Positions 1 to 5,712 of a stretch of DNA of 8,588 nucleotides are shown here, piece after piece; positions within the stretch are counted from its first letter, which is position 1, and every line of letters starts with the position of its first letter. Position numbers and translations under genes: made by a program. The stretch is from positions 1 to 8,588 of the forward strand of contig CAKQWR010000083.1 of NCBI GenBank assembly GCA_934279105.1, given 5' to 3'. The notes below the pieces were generated by a model. The model was not told where the DNA came from. It searched no databases and saw only the letters and a program-made list of their open reading frames with translations. The DNA comes from an uncultured Oribacterium sp. (lineage in GTDB: Bacteria; Bacillota; Clostridia; Lachnospirales; Lachnospiraceae).

Positions 1-163
1 TAGCTAGTTCAGCATGGAAAAGCTAGCGATGGCATAATTCTTTACAGATTCGTAACGGAATCAAAAGTTTTCAGTATGGGGTAGCGTTTTTTTAAAAGTT
101 AGTATAAACTAACTTTCTAGCGAGTAAAAGGCTTTCATTACGCGAAAGAAAGGGTGAAGAATT
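1..163. other. Non-coding leader upstream of the ZIP transporter gene
   Basis: No open reading frame of believable quality was found here on either strand. The stretch is AT-rich compared with the genes. It holds a perfect inverted repeat at 95-116, described separately, and the ribosome site of the transporter gene (AGGGTGA at 151-157, 6 bases before the ATG). TATAAA at 103-108 resembles a -10 element, but no good -35 hexamer lies 16-19 bases upstream of it. TTTACA at 41-46 resembles a -35 element but has no partner at the right distance. A 5-bp stem (GCTAG at 3-7 with CTAGC at 23-27) is too weak to call. Confidence 0.6.
95..116. promoter_or_regulatory. Perfect 9-4-9 inverted repeat, probable metalloregulator operator
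   Basis: AAAGTTAGT (95-103) and ACTAACTTT (108-116) are exact reverse complements around an ATAA spacer. The centre contains TATAAA (103-108), five of six bases of a -10 consensus, so a protein bound here would block the polymerase. It lies 47 bases before the start of a ZIP metal permease. Palindromes with TTAG/CTAA half-sites are typical of DtxR/MntR-type metal repressors, so such a regulator is the most natural guess. The symmetry is seen directly; the regulator's identity is inference. Confidence 0.5.
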
Positions 164-952
164 ATGACGAAAGAGATGAATACAGTAATCGGTATCGCCA
201 TTCCGTTTCTCGGAACGGGTTTCGGTGCGGCGTGTGTGTTTTTTATGAAGCGGACGCTGGGGAATCTGGTGCAGCGTGCGCTCGCCGGTTTTGCGGCGGG
301 GGTCATGGTGGCAGCATCCATCTGGAGTCTGCTGATTCCGGCGATCGAACAGATGGAAGGCTGGGGGAAGCTGTCGTTCCTGCCGGCGTGCGTCGGTTTC
401 TGGATCGGCATCCTGTTTCTGCTGGTGCTTGATCACATGATTCCGCATCTCCACGTCGGTAGTACGGAGGCGGAAGGCCCGAAGACGCGGCTTCATCGGA
501 CGACGATGATGGTGCTTGCAGTGACACTCCACAACATCCCGGAGGGCATGGCAGTCGGCGTGATGTATGCAGGCTTTCTATCAGGAAGTATGCAGATCAC
601 GGCGGCCAGCGCGCTGGCACTTTCGCTCGGTATCGCGATTCAGAATTTTCCGGAAGGTGCGATTATTTCCATGCCGCTTCGTGCGGAGGGGGAGAGTAAG
701 CGACAAGCTTTCATGGGTGGTGTGCTGTCGGGAATCGTGGAGCCGATCGGCGCGGTGGTGACGATTCTCGCCGCGCAGCTGATCGTCCCACTGCTTCCAT
801 ATCTTCTCAGCTTTGCGGCTGGCGCTATGCTGTATGTCGTCGTTGAGGAGCTGATTCCGGAAATGTCACAGGGGCGCCACTCCAACATCGGCACCTTGCT
901 GTTTGCCGCTGGATTCAGTGTGATGATGGCACTGGATGTGGCACTCGGATGA
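164..952 (+). CDS. ZIP family divalent metal permease
   Basis: This 262-residue membrane protein belongs to the ZIP (ZRT/IRT-like, ZupT/GufA) family, which moves divalent metals such as zinc, iron, manganese or cobalt into the cytoplasm. The two family signatures are visible: HNIPEG at residues 123-128 and QNFPEG at 160-165, which supply the metal-site histidine, asparagine and glutamates in the two central helices. EP at 193-194 and EELIPE at 228-233 follow the usual pattern. A histidine-bearing cytoplasmic loop (DHMIPHLH, 90-97) precedes the signature helices. About eight hydrophobic segments can be picked out, as expected. The ATG at 164 has a good ribosome site (AGGGTGA, 151-157). The gene has its own palindromic control region and is separated by 333 bases from the cobalamin genes, so it is probably a separate unit. 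The metal transported cannot be read from the sequence; cobalt is plausible from the neighbourhood. Confidence 0.93.
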   Translation: MTKEMNTVIGIAIPFLGTGFGAACVFFMKRTLGNLVQRALAGFAAGVMVAASIWSLLIPAIEQMEGWGKLSFLPACVGFWIGILFLLVLDHMIPHLHVGSTEAEGPKTRLHRTTMMVLAVTLHNIPEGMAVGVMYAGFLSGSMQITAASALALSLGIAIQNFPEGAIISMPLRAEGESKRQAFMGGVLSGIVEPIGAVVTILAAQLIVPLLPYLLSFAAGAMLYVVVEELIPEMSQGRHSNIGTLLFAAGFSVMMALDVALG

Positions 953-1096
953 ATGAAGATTCTCGCTTCGTGCAGGAAACGCCAGGAGACAGTGAAATTG
1001 ATCTTGCTTGCTGATTTCCGAAGCTCATGTGTGGTCCCTGATCGTCTAAGCACAAAAAAGAAACGATAAAGAAAAACCGGCGAACATATAACAGAA

Positions 1097-1126
1097 TTAC
1101 GGTAAACGACATTTTTATGCTAGAAT
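1097..1126 (+). promoter_or_regulatory. Probable sigma-A type extended -10 promoter of the cobalamin operon
   Basis: TGC-TAGAAT at 1118-1126 is an extended -10 element whose hexamer matches five of six consensus bases. The best -35 partner, TTACGG at 1097-1102 with an 18-base spacer, is weak, which is common when the TG extension is present. Transcription would begin near 1133, giving a leader of about 150 nucleotides that contains the whole 17-bp repeat array before the cbiF start. Confidence 0.5.
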
Positions 1127-1152
1127 GAGAGGCATCAAAGGTGGGCGACAAG

Positions 1153-1271
1153 ACAGTTGTAGAAATGAAACAGTTATATAGACAAAACGGCCATATAAAT
1201 TAAGTGGTTATAGAGATAAAACCGCTACATAAACAAAGTGGTTATAGAAACGAAACAGTTACAGAAACAAA
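1153..1271 (+). repeat. Seven tandem degenerate 17-bp repeats in the cbiF leader
   Basis: The stretch divides without gaps into seven 17-base units starting at 1153, 1170, 1187, 1204, 1221, 1238 and 1255. Consensus: ACAGTTATAGAAACAAA. Columns 4 (G), 9, 11, 13, 16 and 17 (all A) are invariant in all seven copies. Of the eleven variable columns, eight vary only by transitions. Units 4-5 and 6-7 form a 34-bp higher-order pair with 28 of 34 bases equal, including an exact 13-base direct repeat (1202-1214 and 1236-1248). GC content by hand count is 36 of 119 (30%), far below the neighbouring genes. The unit length is not a multiple of three, so the array is not a coding repeat. Its function is unknown. 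Confidence 0.85.
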
Positions 1272-1276
1272 GAAAC

Positions 1277-1280
1277 GAGG
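1277..1280 (+). promoter_or_regulatory. Ribosome binding site that fixes the cbiF start
   Basis: GAGG lies five bases before the ATG at 1286. The open frame extends upstream to a GTG at 1238, but that codon is inside the sixth 17-bp repeat, has no ribosome site, and would add sixteen residues not seen in the family before the MVHFIGAGPGDPE start. Confidence 0.7.
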
Positions 1281-1285
1281 CAGCT

Positions 1286-2065
1286 ATGGTTCATTTTATC
1301 GGGGCGGGTCCGGGCGATCCGGAGCTTATCACACGGAAGGGTGCGCGTCTTCTTCGCGAGGCGGAGATCGTGATCTATGCGGGTTCGCTGGTGAATCCGG
1401 CGCTGCTCGAGGAGTGTCGGCCGGATGCACGCATTTATGATTCGAAGGACATGAATCTCGACGAGGTCTGTGCGCTGTATCTTGAGGCCGCGCGGTCCGG
1501 GGACGATGTTGCTCGTCTGCACACGGGTGACCCCTCGCTTTACGGCGCTATCCGGGAGCAGATGGATTTTCTGAAGGCACATGAAATCGACTACGATGTA
1601 TGTCCCGGCGTCAGTTCCTTTTGTGGTGCAGCGGCCGCACTTCAAACCGAATACACACTGCCCGGCGTGACGCAGACGGTGATCATCTCCCGTGCAGAGG
1701 GGCGGACGCCGGTGCCGGAGCAGGAGCAGCTTACGAAGCTCGCGGCGCATCAGGCAACCATGGTACTGTTCCTGTCTGCGACGCTTGCTGCGAAAGTGAA
1801 GAACGAGCTTCTCGCCGGCGGCTATCCGGAGGACACACCGACCGCGGTCGTGTTTCGAGCCAGCTGGCCGGACGAGCGCGTGGTGCGCACGACGCTTGCG
1901 AAACTTCCGGAAGCGTTCGAGACGCCGGAAGCGCGCAACGAAGCCGGACGCCTGAAACCGGCCCTCATCATCGTGGGCCGCGCGATCGATGAGCAGACGA
2001 TCTATGAAGCCTCGAAGCTCTACGACCCGGGCTTCACGACCGCGTTTCGACAGGGGGGAAAATGA
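1286..2065 (+). CDS. cbiF: Cobalt-precorrin-4 C(11)-methyltransferase
   Basis: CbiF (CobM in the aerobic pathway) transfers a methyl group from S-adenosylmethionine to C11 of cobalt-precorrin-4, giving cobalt-precorrin-5A, in the cytoplasm. The 259-residue product has the normal family length and all the class III tetrapyrrole methylase landmarks: the N-terminal glycine loop GAGPGDPELIT (residues 6-16), the SAM-binding GDPSLYGAI (81-89), the CPGVSSF segment (106-112), the ISRAEGRTPVPE segment typical of CbiF/CobM (134-145), and the MVLFLSA strand (159-165). The start at 1286 is chosen for its ribosome site and its fit to the family. The stop overlaps the start of cbiG by four bases (ATGA), so translation is probably coupled. 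Its leader RNA consists largely of a 17-bp tandem repeat. Unlike CbiG, CbiJ and CbiA, it contains no inserted loops. Confidence 0.95.
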   Translation: MVHFIGAGPGDPELITRKGARLLREAEIVIYAGSLVNPALLEECRPDARIYDSKDMNLDEVCALYLEAARSGDDVARLHTGDPSLYGAIREQMDFLKAHEIDYDVCPGVSSFCGAAAALQTEYTLPGVTQTVIISRAEGRTPVPEQEQLTKLAAHQATMVLFLSATLAAKVKNELLAGGYPEDTPTAVVFRASWPDERVVRTTLAKLPEAFETPEARNEAGRLKPALIIVGRAIDEQTIYEASKLYDPGFTTAFRQGGK

Positions 2066-3318
2066 ACATTCAGATGATTGCATTTACGGAAAAGGGATAT
2101 CGGCTGGCGGAGCAGCTGCGCGAACGCTGGATCACGGCGTCGGACGCATGGTGTTCAGCCAATGAAGTCGATCAGGATGTATCCCGGACAGCTGCCGGAG
2201 TGCAGCAGGCTGCATGGCCTGCAAATGCTTCACAGCCACCGCGCATCGAGCTGCATGCGAAGACAGAGGCGCTGCCGGCGATCTCTGATCCACGCAGCCT
2301 GCACGAGATCGTCGCAGAGTGGTTTACGAAGCCAGCTGCCGATCGTCCGTGTGACGCCATCATCTTCGTCGGTGCGACGGGCATCGCAGTGCGTGCGATT
2401 GCGCCGTTTATCAGCGGGAAATCAGTGGATCCGGCGGTGCTCGTGATCGACGAGGCAGGACGCTACGTGATTTCCCTTCTCAGTGGTCATCTGGGCGGGG
2501 CCAATGCACTGGCCCGCACAGCGGCGTCTCTGATCGGTGCGGAGCCGGTCATCACGACGGCCACTGACGCGGAGGGCGCTTTTGCGGTGGATACCTTCGC
2601 AAAGGAAAACGGATTCCTTCTTACCGATCTCAGGAAAGCGAAGGAAGTCAGTGCGAAAGTTCTACGTGGAGAAAAGCTGCGCATCTACTCGGACATTCCG
2701 ATGGAACGTCTCGTACAGCGCCCGGCTCGCCATGAAGCGGAGCTCGTCCCGGCGCAGGAGATCGGCCGCGCCGACATCATCATCAGCTACCGGACGCACA
2801 TGCTGAATCCAGCGTTACCGGCATGCAACACGGATGAGACTGCATCAGATCATCCGGCTGACGCTATACAGCTGTCTCTTTCGGAGCATCCATCGACGAT
2901 GCAGTCCCAGGCCATCGGCCTTCGCCTCGTCGCGAAACGTATCCATGTGGGGCTCGGCGCCCGAAAGGGTGTGACGCAGGCCGAGGTCGCTGCGGCCGTG
3001 GCCAGCTGCCTCGAGGACGCCGGCATTGACCCACGGGCCGTGGTGGCACTGGACAGTATCGACCTCAAGAAACAGGAGGCGGGCATCCTTGCGTACAGTT
3101 ATGAAAGTGGCGTGCCATTCGTGACGTACACGGCGGAGGAGTTGCGCACGGTCGAAGGTGCCTTCGCGAGCAGCAGCTTCGTCCAGTCGGTGACAGGGGT
3201 CGCCAATGTCTGTGAGCGCGCCGCGGCCTTCGCTGCGGGACGGAATGGCCACGCAGAGGTGCTGGTGCACAAGACGATTCACGGGAACGTAACGACCGCT
3301 GTTGCGGTGGAAGCGTAG
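2062..3318 (+). CDS. cbiG: Cobalt-precorrin-5A hydrolase, with two hydrophilic insertions
   Basis: CbiG opens the delta-lactone ring of cobalt-precorrin-5A and releases the C20 fragment as acetaldehyde, giving cobalt-precorrin-5B. It is a hallmark of the anaerobic pathway. The central domain is unmistakable: FVGATGIAVRAIAP (residues 102-115) and VISLLSGHLGGANALAR (136-152), followed by PVITTATDAEG (162-172). The C-terminal CobE/CbiG_C domain starts near HVGLGARKGV (295-304) and includes LDSIDLKKQEAG (330-341) and the SVTGVANVCERAA segment (376-388). At 418 residues it is longer than the usual roughly 350. The excess is explained by hydrophilic stretches at about 31-72 (rich in Q, A, S, D) near the N-terminus, and at about 251-284, in the linker between the two domains. 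It starts at an ATG overlapping the cbiF stop, with a purine-rich ribosome site (AGGGGGGAA). Confidence 0.95.
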   Translation: MNIQMIAFTEKGYRLAEQLRERWITASDAWCSANEVDQDVSRTAAGVQQAAWPANASQPPRIELHAKTEALPAISDPRSLHEIVAEWFTKPAADRPCDAIIFVGATGIAVRAIAPFISGKSVDPAVLVIDEAGRYVISLLSGHLGGANALARTAASLIGAEPVITTATDAEGAFAVDTFAKENGFLLTDLRKAKEVSAKVLRGEKLRIYSDIPMERLVQRPARHEAELVPAQEIGRADIIISYRTHMLNPALPACNTDETASDHPADAIQLSLSEHPSTMQSQAIGLRLVAKRIHVGLGARKGVTQAEVAAAVASCLEDAGIDPRAVVALDSIDLKKQEAGILAYSYESGVPFVTYTAEELRTVEGAFASSSFVQSVTGVANVCERAAAFAAGRNGHAEVLVHKTIHGNVTTAVAVEA

Positions 3319-3387
3319 ACGCAGAGGGCGATTCAAAGGTACTTCATGATGATAACGATACAAGATAAGTCAAATAGTAGAAATCAG

Positions 3388-3418
3388 AGATACGTAAAAT
3401 ACTGAATACAACGTATCT
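3388..3418 (+). repeat. Inverted repeat (8-bp arms, 15-base loop) upstream of cbiH
   Basis: AGATACGT (3388-3395) and ACGTATCT (3411-3418) are exact reverse complements. There is no following T run, so it is not a terminator. It lies 35 bases before the cbiH ribosome site. In RNA it could form a hairpin that affects mRNA processing or stability, or in DNA a protein site; the sequence does not decide. Confidence 0.5.
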
Positions 3419-3453
3419 GAAAAATCATGAGAAATAAGAAGACAGATAATTCT

Positions 3454-3458
3454 GGAGG
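3454..3458 (+). promoter_or_regulatory. Ribosome binding site that fixes the cbiH start
   Basis: A full GGAGG lies four bases before the ATG at 3463. An upstream in-frame ATG at 3427 has no such site and would add twelve polar residues not seen in the family. Confidence 0.8.
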
Positions 3459-3462
3459 AGCT

Positions 3463-4260
3463 ATGGGAACAGTCTATGCGGTCGGGTTCGGACCCGGCGA
3501 TGAAAGTTATGAGACAGTGGAGGCGCGAGAGGTGCTCGCGGGGGTCGATGTGATCGTCGGTTACCAGACCTATGTGCAGCTTCTGAAGACACAGTTTCCG
3601 GATAAAAAATTTCTGGTTTCGGGAATGCATGCCGAGGAAGCACGCTGTCGAGAAGCACTTGCACTCGCGAAAGAAGGGCAGAATGTTGCGGTGGTATCTT
3701 CCGGCGACAGTGCGGTGTATGGCATGGCCGGCTTGCTCTATACTCTTTCGGAAGAGGAGATGTATGAGGGCGTGCAGGTCGTGACCGTGCCGGGACTCAG
3801 CGCCGTGCTGAGCGGAAGTGCGGTGCTCGGTGCACCGGTGGGACATGATTTCTGTGTGATCAGTCTGTCGGATCTCCTGACCCCATGGGAGAAGATCGAG
3901 CAGCGTCTGAAGGCGGCCGCAGAAGCAGATTTCGTCATCGTACTGTATAATCCGGTCAGCAGGATGCGGCAGGCGCAGTTCCAGCGGGCATGTGCGATTC
4001 TGTCGGAGACGCTCCCGGAAGACCGGGTATGTGCGTACGTCAGAAACATTGGCCGCGACGGACAGAATAGTCGGATTTTTCTGCTGAACGAACTCGCCGG
4101 ACTCGCGACGGGGAAAACGACAGATGCACAGCCGGAAATCGATATGCTGACGACGATTTTCATCGGAAACAGCGAGACGCGTGTCATCGAAACGCCGGAC
4201 GGCCCACGTATGGTGACGCCACGCGGATACGAACGAAAGGAAACGTTCATAAATCAGTAA
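3463..4260 (+). CDS. cbiH: Cobalt-precorrin-3B / cobalt-factor III C(17)-methyltransferase
   Basis: CbiH (CobJ family) methylates C17 and drives the ring contraction that removes C20 from the macrocycle, forming the delta-lactone intermediate used by CbiF. The 265-residue product shows the tetrapyrrole methylase glycine loop GFGPGDES (residues 8-15), VGYQTYV (32-38), the SAM-binding SSGDSAVYGMAG (79-90), and PGLSAVLSGSAVLGAPVGHDF (110-130). The family-specific CVISLSDLLTPWE (131-143) follows, with LYNPVSRMR (161-169) and the C-terminal MVTPRGY (250-256). Length is normal. It follows cbiG after an AT-rich 144-base gap and has its own strong ribosome site. The protein appears intact. Confidence 0.95.
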   Translation: MGTVYAVGFGPGDESYETVEAREVLAGVDVIVGYQTYVQLLKTQFPDKKFLVSGMHAEEARCREALALAKEGQNVAVVSSGDSAVYGMAGLLYTLSEEEMYEGVQVVTVPGLSAVLSGSAVLGAPVGHDFCVISLSDLLTPWEKIEQRLKAAAEADFVIVLYNPVSRMRQAQFQRACAILSETLPEDRVCAYVRNIGRDGQNSRIFLLNELAGLATGKTTDAQPEIDMLTTIFIGNSETRVIETPDGPRMVTPRGYERKETFINQ

Positions 4261-4341
4261 ATAGAAAGGGATACAACGGAAGTGAGAGAAACAGTACAGC
4301 TGCAGGCCATGACCGTGTAAAATAATCAGAGGACAGGTGTG
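4261..4341. other. 81-base AT-rich gap between cbiH and cbiJ
   Basis: No gene is visible. The gap begins with ATAGAAAG (4261-4268), the word also found in the cbiF leader repeats, and ends with the cbiJ ribosome site AGAGGA (4328-4333). No terminator or promoter stands out. Confidence 0.5.
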
Positions 4342-5592
4342 ATGCATATATGTTTGTTTGGCGGTACGACGGAGGGGCGGAAAATCGCGGAAGCGATCGT
4401 TCAGGTGAATAAGGAGAGGATGCTTCGCGTAGGGAAGCTGGAAGCGAATATCGATACGTCATCCGTGGCTCATGTAGATATGTATGGGAAGATGGAAGCG
4501 GCTGCGCATTCTGTATCGCCAAGGGATTTTTTAATTCAAGCGGATGTTTTCGTAGCGACGGCATATGGGGCGAGTCTGCTGCCGGTGGGACCGGGCGTTA
4601 CGGTGCACGTCGGACGGCTCGATGCCGAGGCGATGACGGCGCTGTTCTCGACAGTTCGGCAGAGGCAGGGGTTCGCATCAGATAAAACGCCTGAGCAGCC
4701 GTTAGATTCCAGATCCGATGAACGATCCCGGGCGATGAAGAAATCCGAACCACCGAAATCGAGCGGGCGATGCAGACAGCCGGAAGCATCGGATCATCTT
4801 CTGGTGATCGATGCGACGCATCCGTATGCGGCGGTGGTGAGTGAACATATCCTGTCAGCGTGTGTGGCGACGGGGACCCACTGCATCCGTGTGGAGCGGG
4901 AAGATTTCGATACGGAGGAGAAGGATACCGCGTCAGAAGTGAAGGCTACCGGGTCGGAGGAAAAGACTGCCGTGCCGGTGGGGGCCGCGCTTCACTGGGT
5001 GGATTCCATCGAGGAGGCCGCGACATGGCTCGCACAGGCGCTTTCAGATGAAACGTGTATAGCAGACACCAACGGTATGACAGATCCGAAGTTCGTGTGG
5101 GATAAAAGCAGGGACATGCAGACGCTGGAGGCTCCTGCACTTATAGGGAACGAAGCGCCGGAAAAACGGAGAGGGACATCATCTGAAGGAGTGCATCGGC
5201 CAAACATCCTCATAACGACGGGGTCGAAGGAGCTCGAACCCTATACGCGGATTCCGGATTTCGAGGCGCGCTGCTATGTGCGGGCGCTGCCGACGATGGA
5301 GGCGCTCGAGAAGTGCCAGCGGCTCGGCTTCCGGCGCGCGCATCTGATCCTGATGCAGGGGCCGTTTACCGAAGAAATGAACATCGCACAGCTCCGGTAT
5401 GCCCATGCCGGCTACCTCGTCACGAAGGCGTCGGGCGAGATCGGTGGATTCCCGGAGAAATGTGAAGCGGCCCTCGCGCTCGGCGTAGAGGTCATCTGCA
5501 TTGGCCGACCGAAGGAGGTTTCGATACCGGCCGCGGCGTGGTATGATAGAAGAAAATTGGATGTGGTGCTGCGTCTGATTCGCGAGTGCTGA
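4342..5592 (+). CDS. cbiJ: Cobalt-precorrin-6A reductase, greatly enlarged by insertions
   Basis: CbiJ (CobK family) reduces cobalt-precorrin-6A to 6B using a nicotinamide cofactor. Conserved blocks are all present: the N-terminal FGGTTEGRKIAEA (residues 6-18), VATAYGASLLP (71-81) and VHVGRLDAEAM (88-98), then VIDATHPYA (155-163), ITTGSKELEPY (291-301), the LIL/QGPF stretch (335-342), and VTKASGEIGGFPEK (360-373). The product is 416 residues, whereas the family is usually about 250-260. The excess lies in four hydrophilic stretches between conserved blocks, at about 22-66, 102-150, 188-213 and 249-287. The first of these has about 47% GC by hand count against about 68% for a conserved stretch near 5221-5340. 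The reading frame stays open and the core motifs are intact, so the gene is probably functional. The ATG at 4342 is preferred over GTG at 4339 because AGAGGA (4328-4333) is better spaced for it. Confidence 0.9.
   Translation: MHICLFGGTTEGRKIAEAIVQVNKERMLRVGKLEANIDTSSVAHVDMYGKMEAAAHSVSPRDFLIQADVFVATAYGASLLPVGPGVTVHVGRLDAEAMTALFSTVRQRQGFASDKTPEQPLDSRSDERSRAMKKSEPPKSSGRCRQPEASDHLLVIDATHPYAAVVSEHILSACVATGTHCIRVEREDFDTEEKDTASEVKATGSEEKTAVPVGAALHWVDSIEEAATWLAQALSDETCIADTNGMTDPKFVWDKSRDMQTLEAPALIGNEAPEKRRGTSSEGVHRPNILITTGSKELEPYTRIPDFEARCYVRALPTMEALEKCQRLGFRRAHLILMQGPFTEEMNIAQLRYAHAGYLVTKASGEIGGFPEKCEAALALGVEVICIGRPKEVSIPAAAWYDRRKLDVVLRLIREC
4903..4965 (+). repeat. Three tandem 21-bp units coding heptapeptide repeats inside cbiJ
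   Basis: Residues 188-208 of CbiJ read as three heptapeptides, DFDTEEK, DTASEVK and ATGSEEK, each encoded by one 21-base unit starting at 4903, 4924 and 4945. They share acidic and serine/threonine positions and a terminal lysine with codon AAG. The units fall in one of the stretches absent from ordinary CbiJ/CobK proteins, which suggests growth by tandem duplication. Confidence 0.6.
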
Positions 5593-5712
5593 ACAGCCGA
5601 GATGCGAAAGAAGCAGCGAAACCCATGTGGATCAGTGTCCCATGGGGGATGTAATAGAAAGCAACGCTGCGGTCTCTATGCAGACAGACAGCTGTAGATA
5701 TGGAGGTAGGAC
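5593..5712. other. 120-base gap between cbiJ and cbiE-cbiT with nested inverted repeats
   Basis: An outer stem pairs GCAGCG (5613-5618) with CGCTGC (5665-5670), and an inner stem pairs CCCATG (5622-5627) with CATGGG (5641-5646). A 17-base stretch at 5648-5664 matches the cbiF leader repeat consensus in 11 of 17 positions, including all six invariant columns. A 31-codon basic open frame (5602-5697) spans the gap but has no clear ribosome site. The cbiE ribosome site GGAGG (5702-5706) ends it. No terminator or complete riboswitch was recognised. Confidence 0.45.

Larger units (their letters stand above)
953..1285. other. 333-base gap between the ZIP gene and cbiF (promoter plus repeat leader)
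   Basis: The first third (953-1069) holds two short overlapping open frames starting at 949 and 953, with no clear ribosome sites and no recognisable product. GCCAGGAGAC at 981-990 matches the core of the cobalamin riboswitch B12 box, but the rest of that riboswitch is not visible. No GC-rich hairpin followed by a T run was found, so a terminator for the ZIP gene is not evident. The second part carries an extended -10 promoter (1097-1126), and the final part is the 17-bp tandem repeat array (1153-1271) and the cbiF ribosome site (1277-1280). Confidence 0.6.
3319..3462. other. 144-base AT-rich gap between cbiG and cbiH
   Basis: This is unusually long for adjacent cob genes, which tend to overlap or nearly touch. 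It holds an inverted repeat (3388-3418), a unit at 3371-3387 that matches the 17-bp leader consensus in part and shares GTAGAAAT with its first copy, and a 19-codon open frame (3346-3405) preceded by AAAGG at 3335-3339. No terminator is visible. Confidence 0.5.

Noticed and set aside
1153..1271. CRISPR array
   Set aside because: The units are 17 bases, contiguous and degenerate, with no unique spacers.
1238..1285. Upstream GTG start for cbiF giving sixteen extra residues
   Set aside because: The extension is encoded by the 17-bp repeat units, has no ribosome site, and does not fit the family's N-terminus. ATG 1286 has GAGG at the right distance.
1259..2083. Long open frame on the minus strand opposite cbiF
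   Set aside because: It is a shadow of the GC-rich cbiF frame; its product resembles no family and is rich in arginine and histidine.
3388..3418. Rho-independent terminator after cbiG
   Set aside because: The stem is AT-rich with a 15-base loop and there is no T run after it.
3427..3462. Upstream ATG start for cbiH
   Set aside because: No ribosome site; the ATG at 3463 has a full GGAGG and begins the conserved methylase fold.
5593..5712. Cobalamin riboswitch before cbiE-cbiT
   Set aside because: Nested stems exist, but neither a B12 box nor the other conserved blocks are present.
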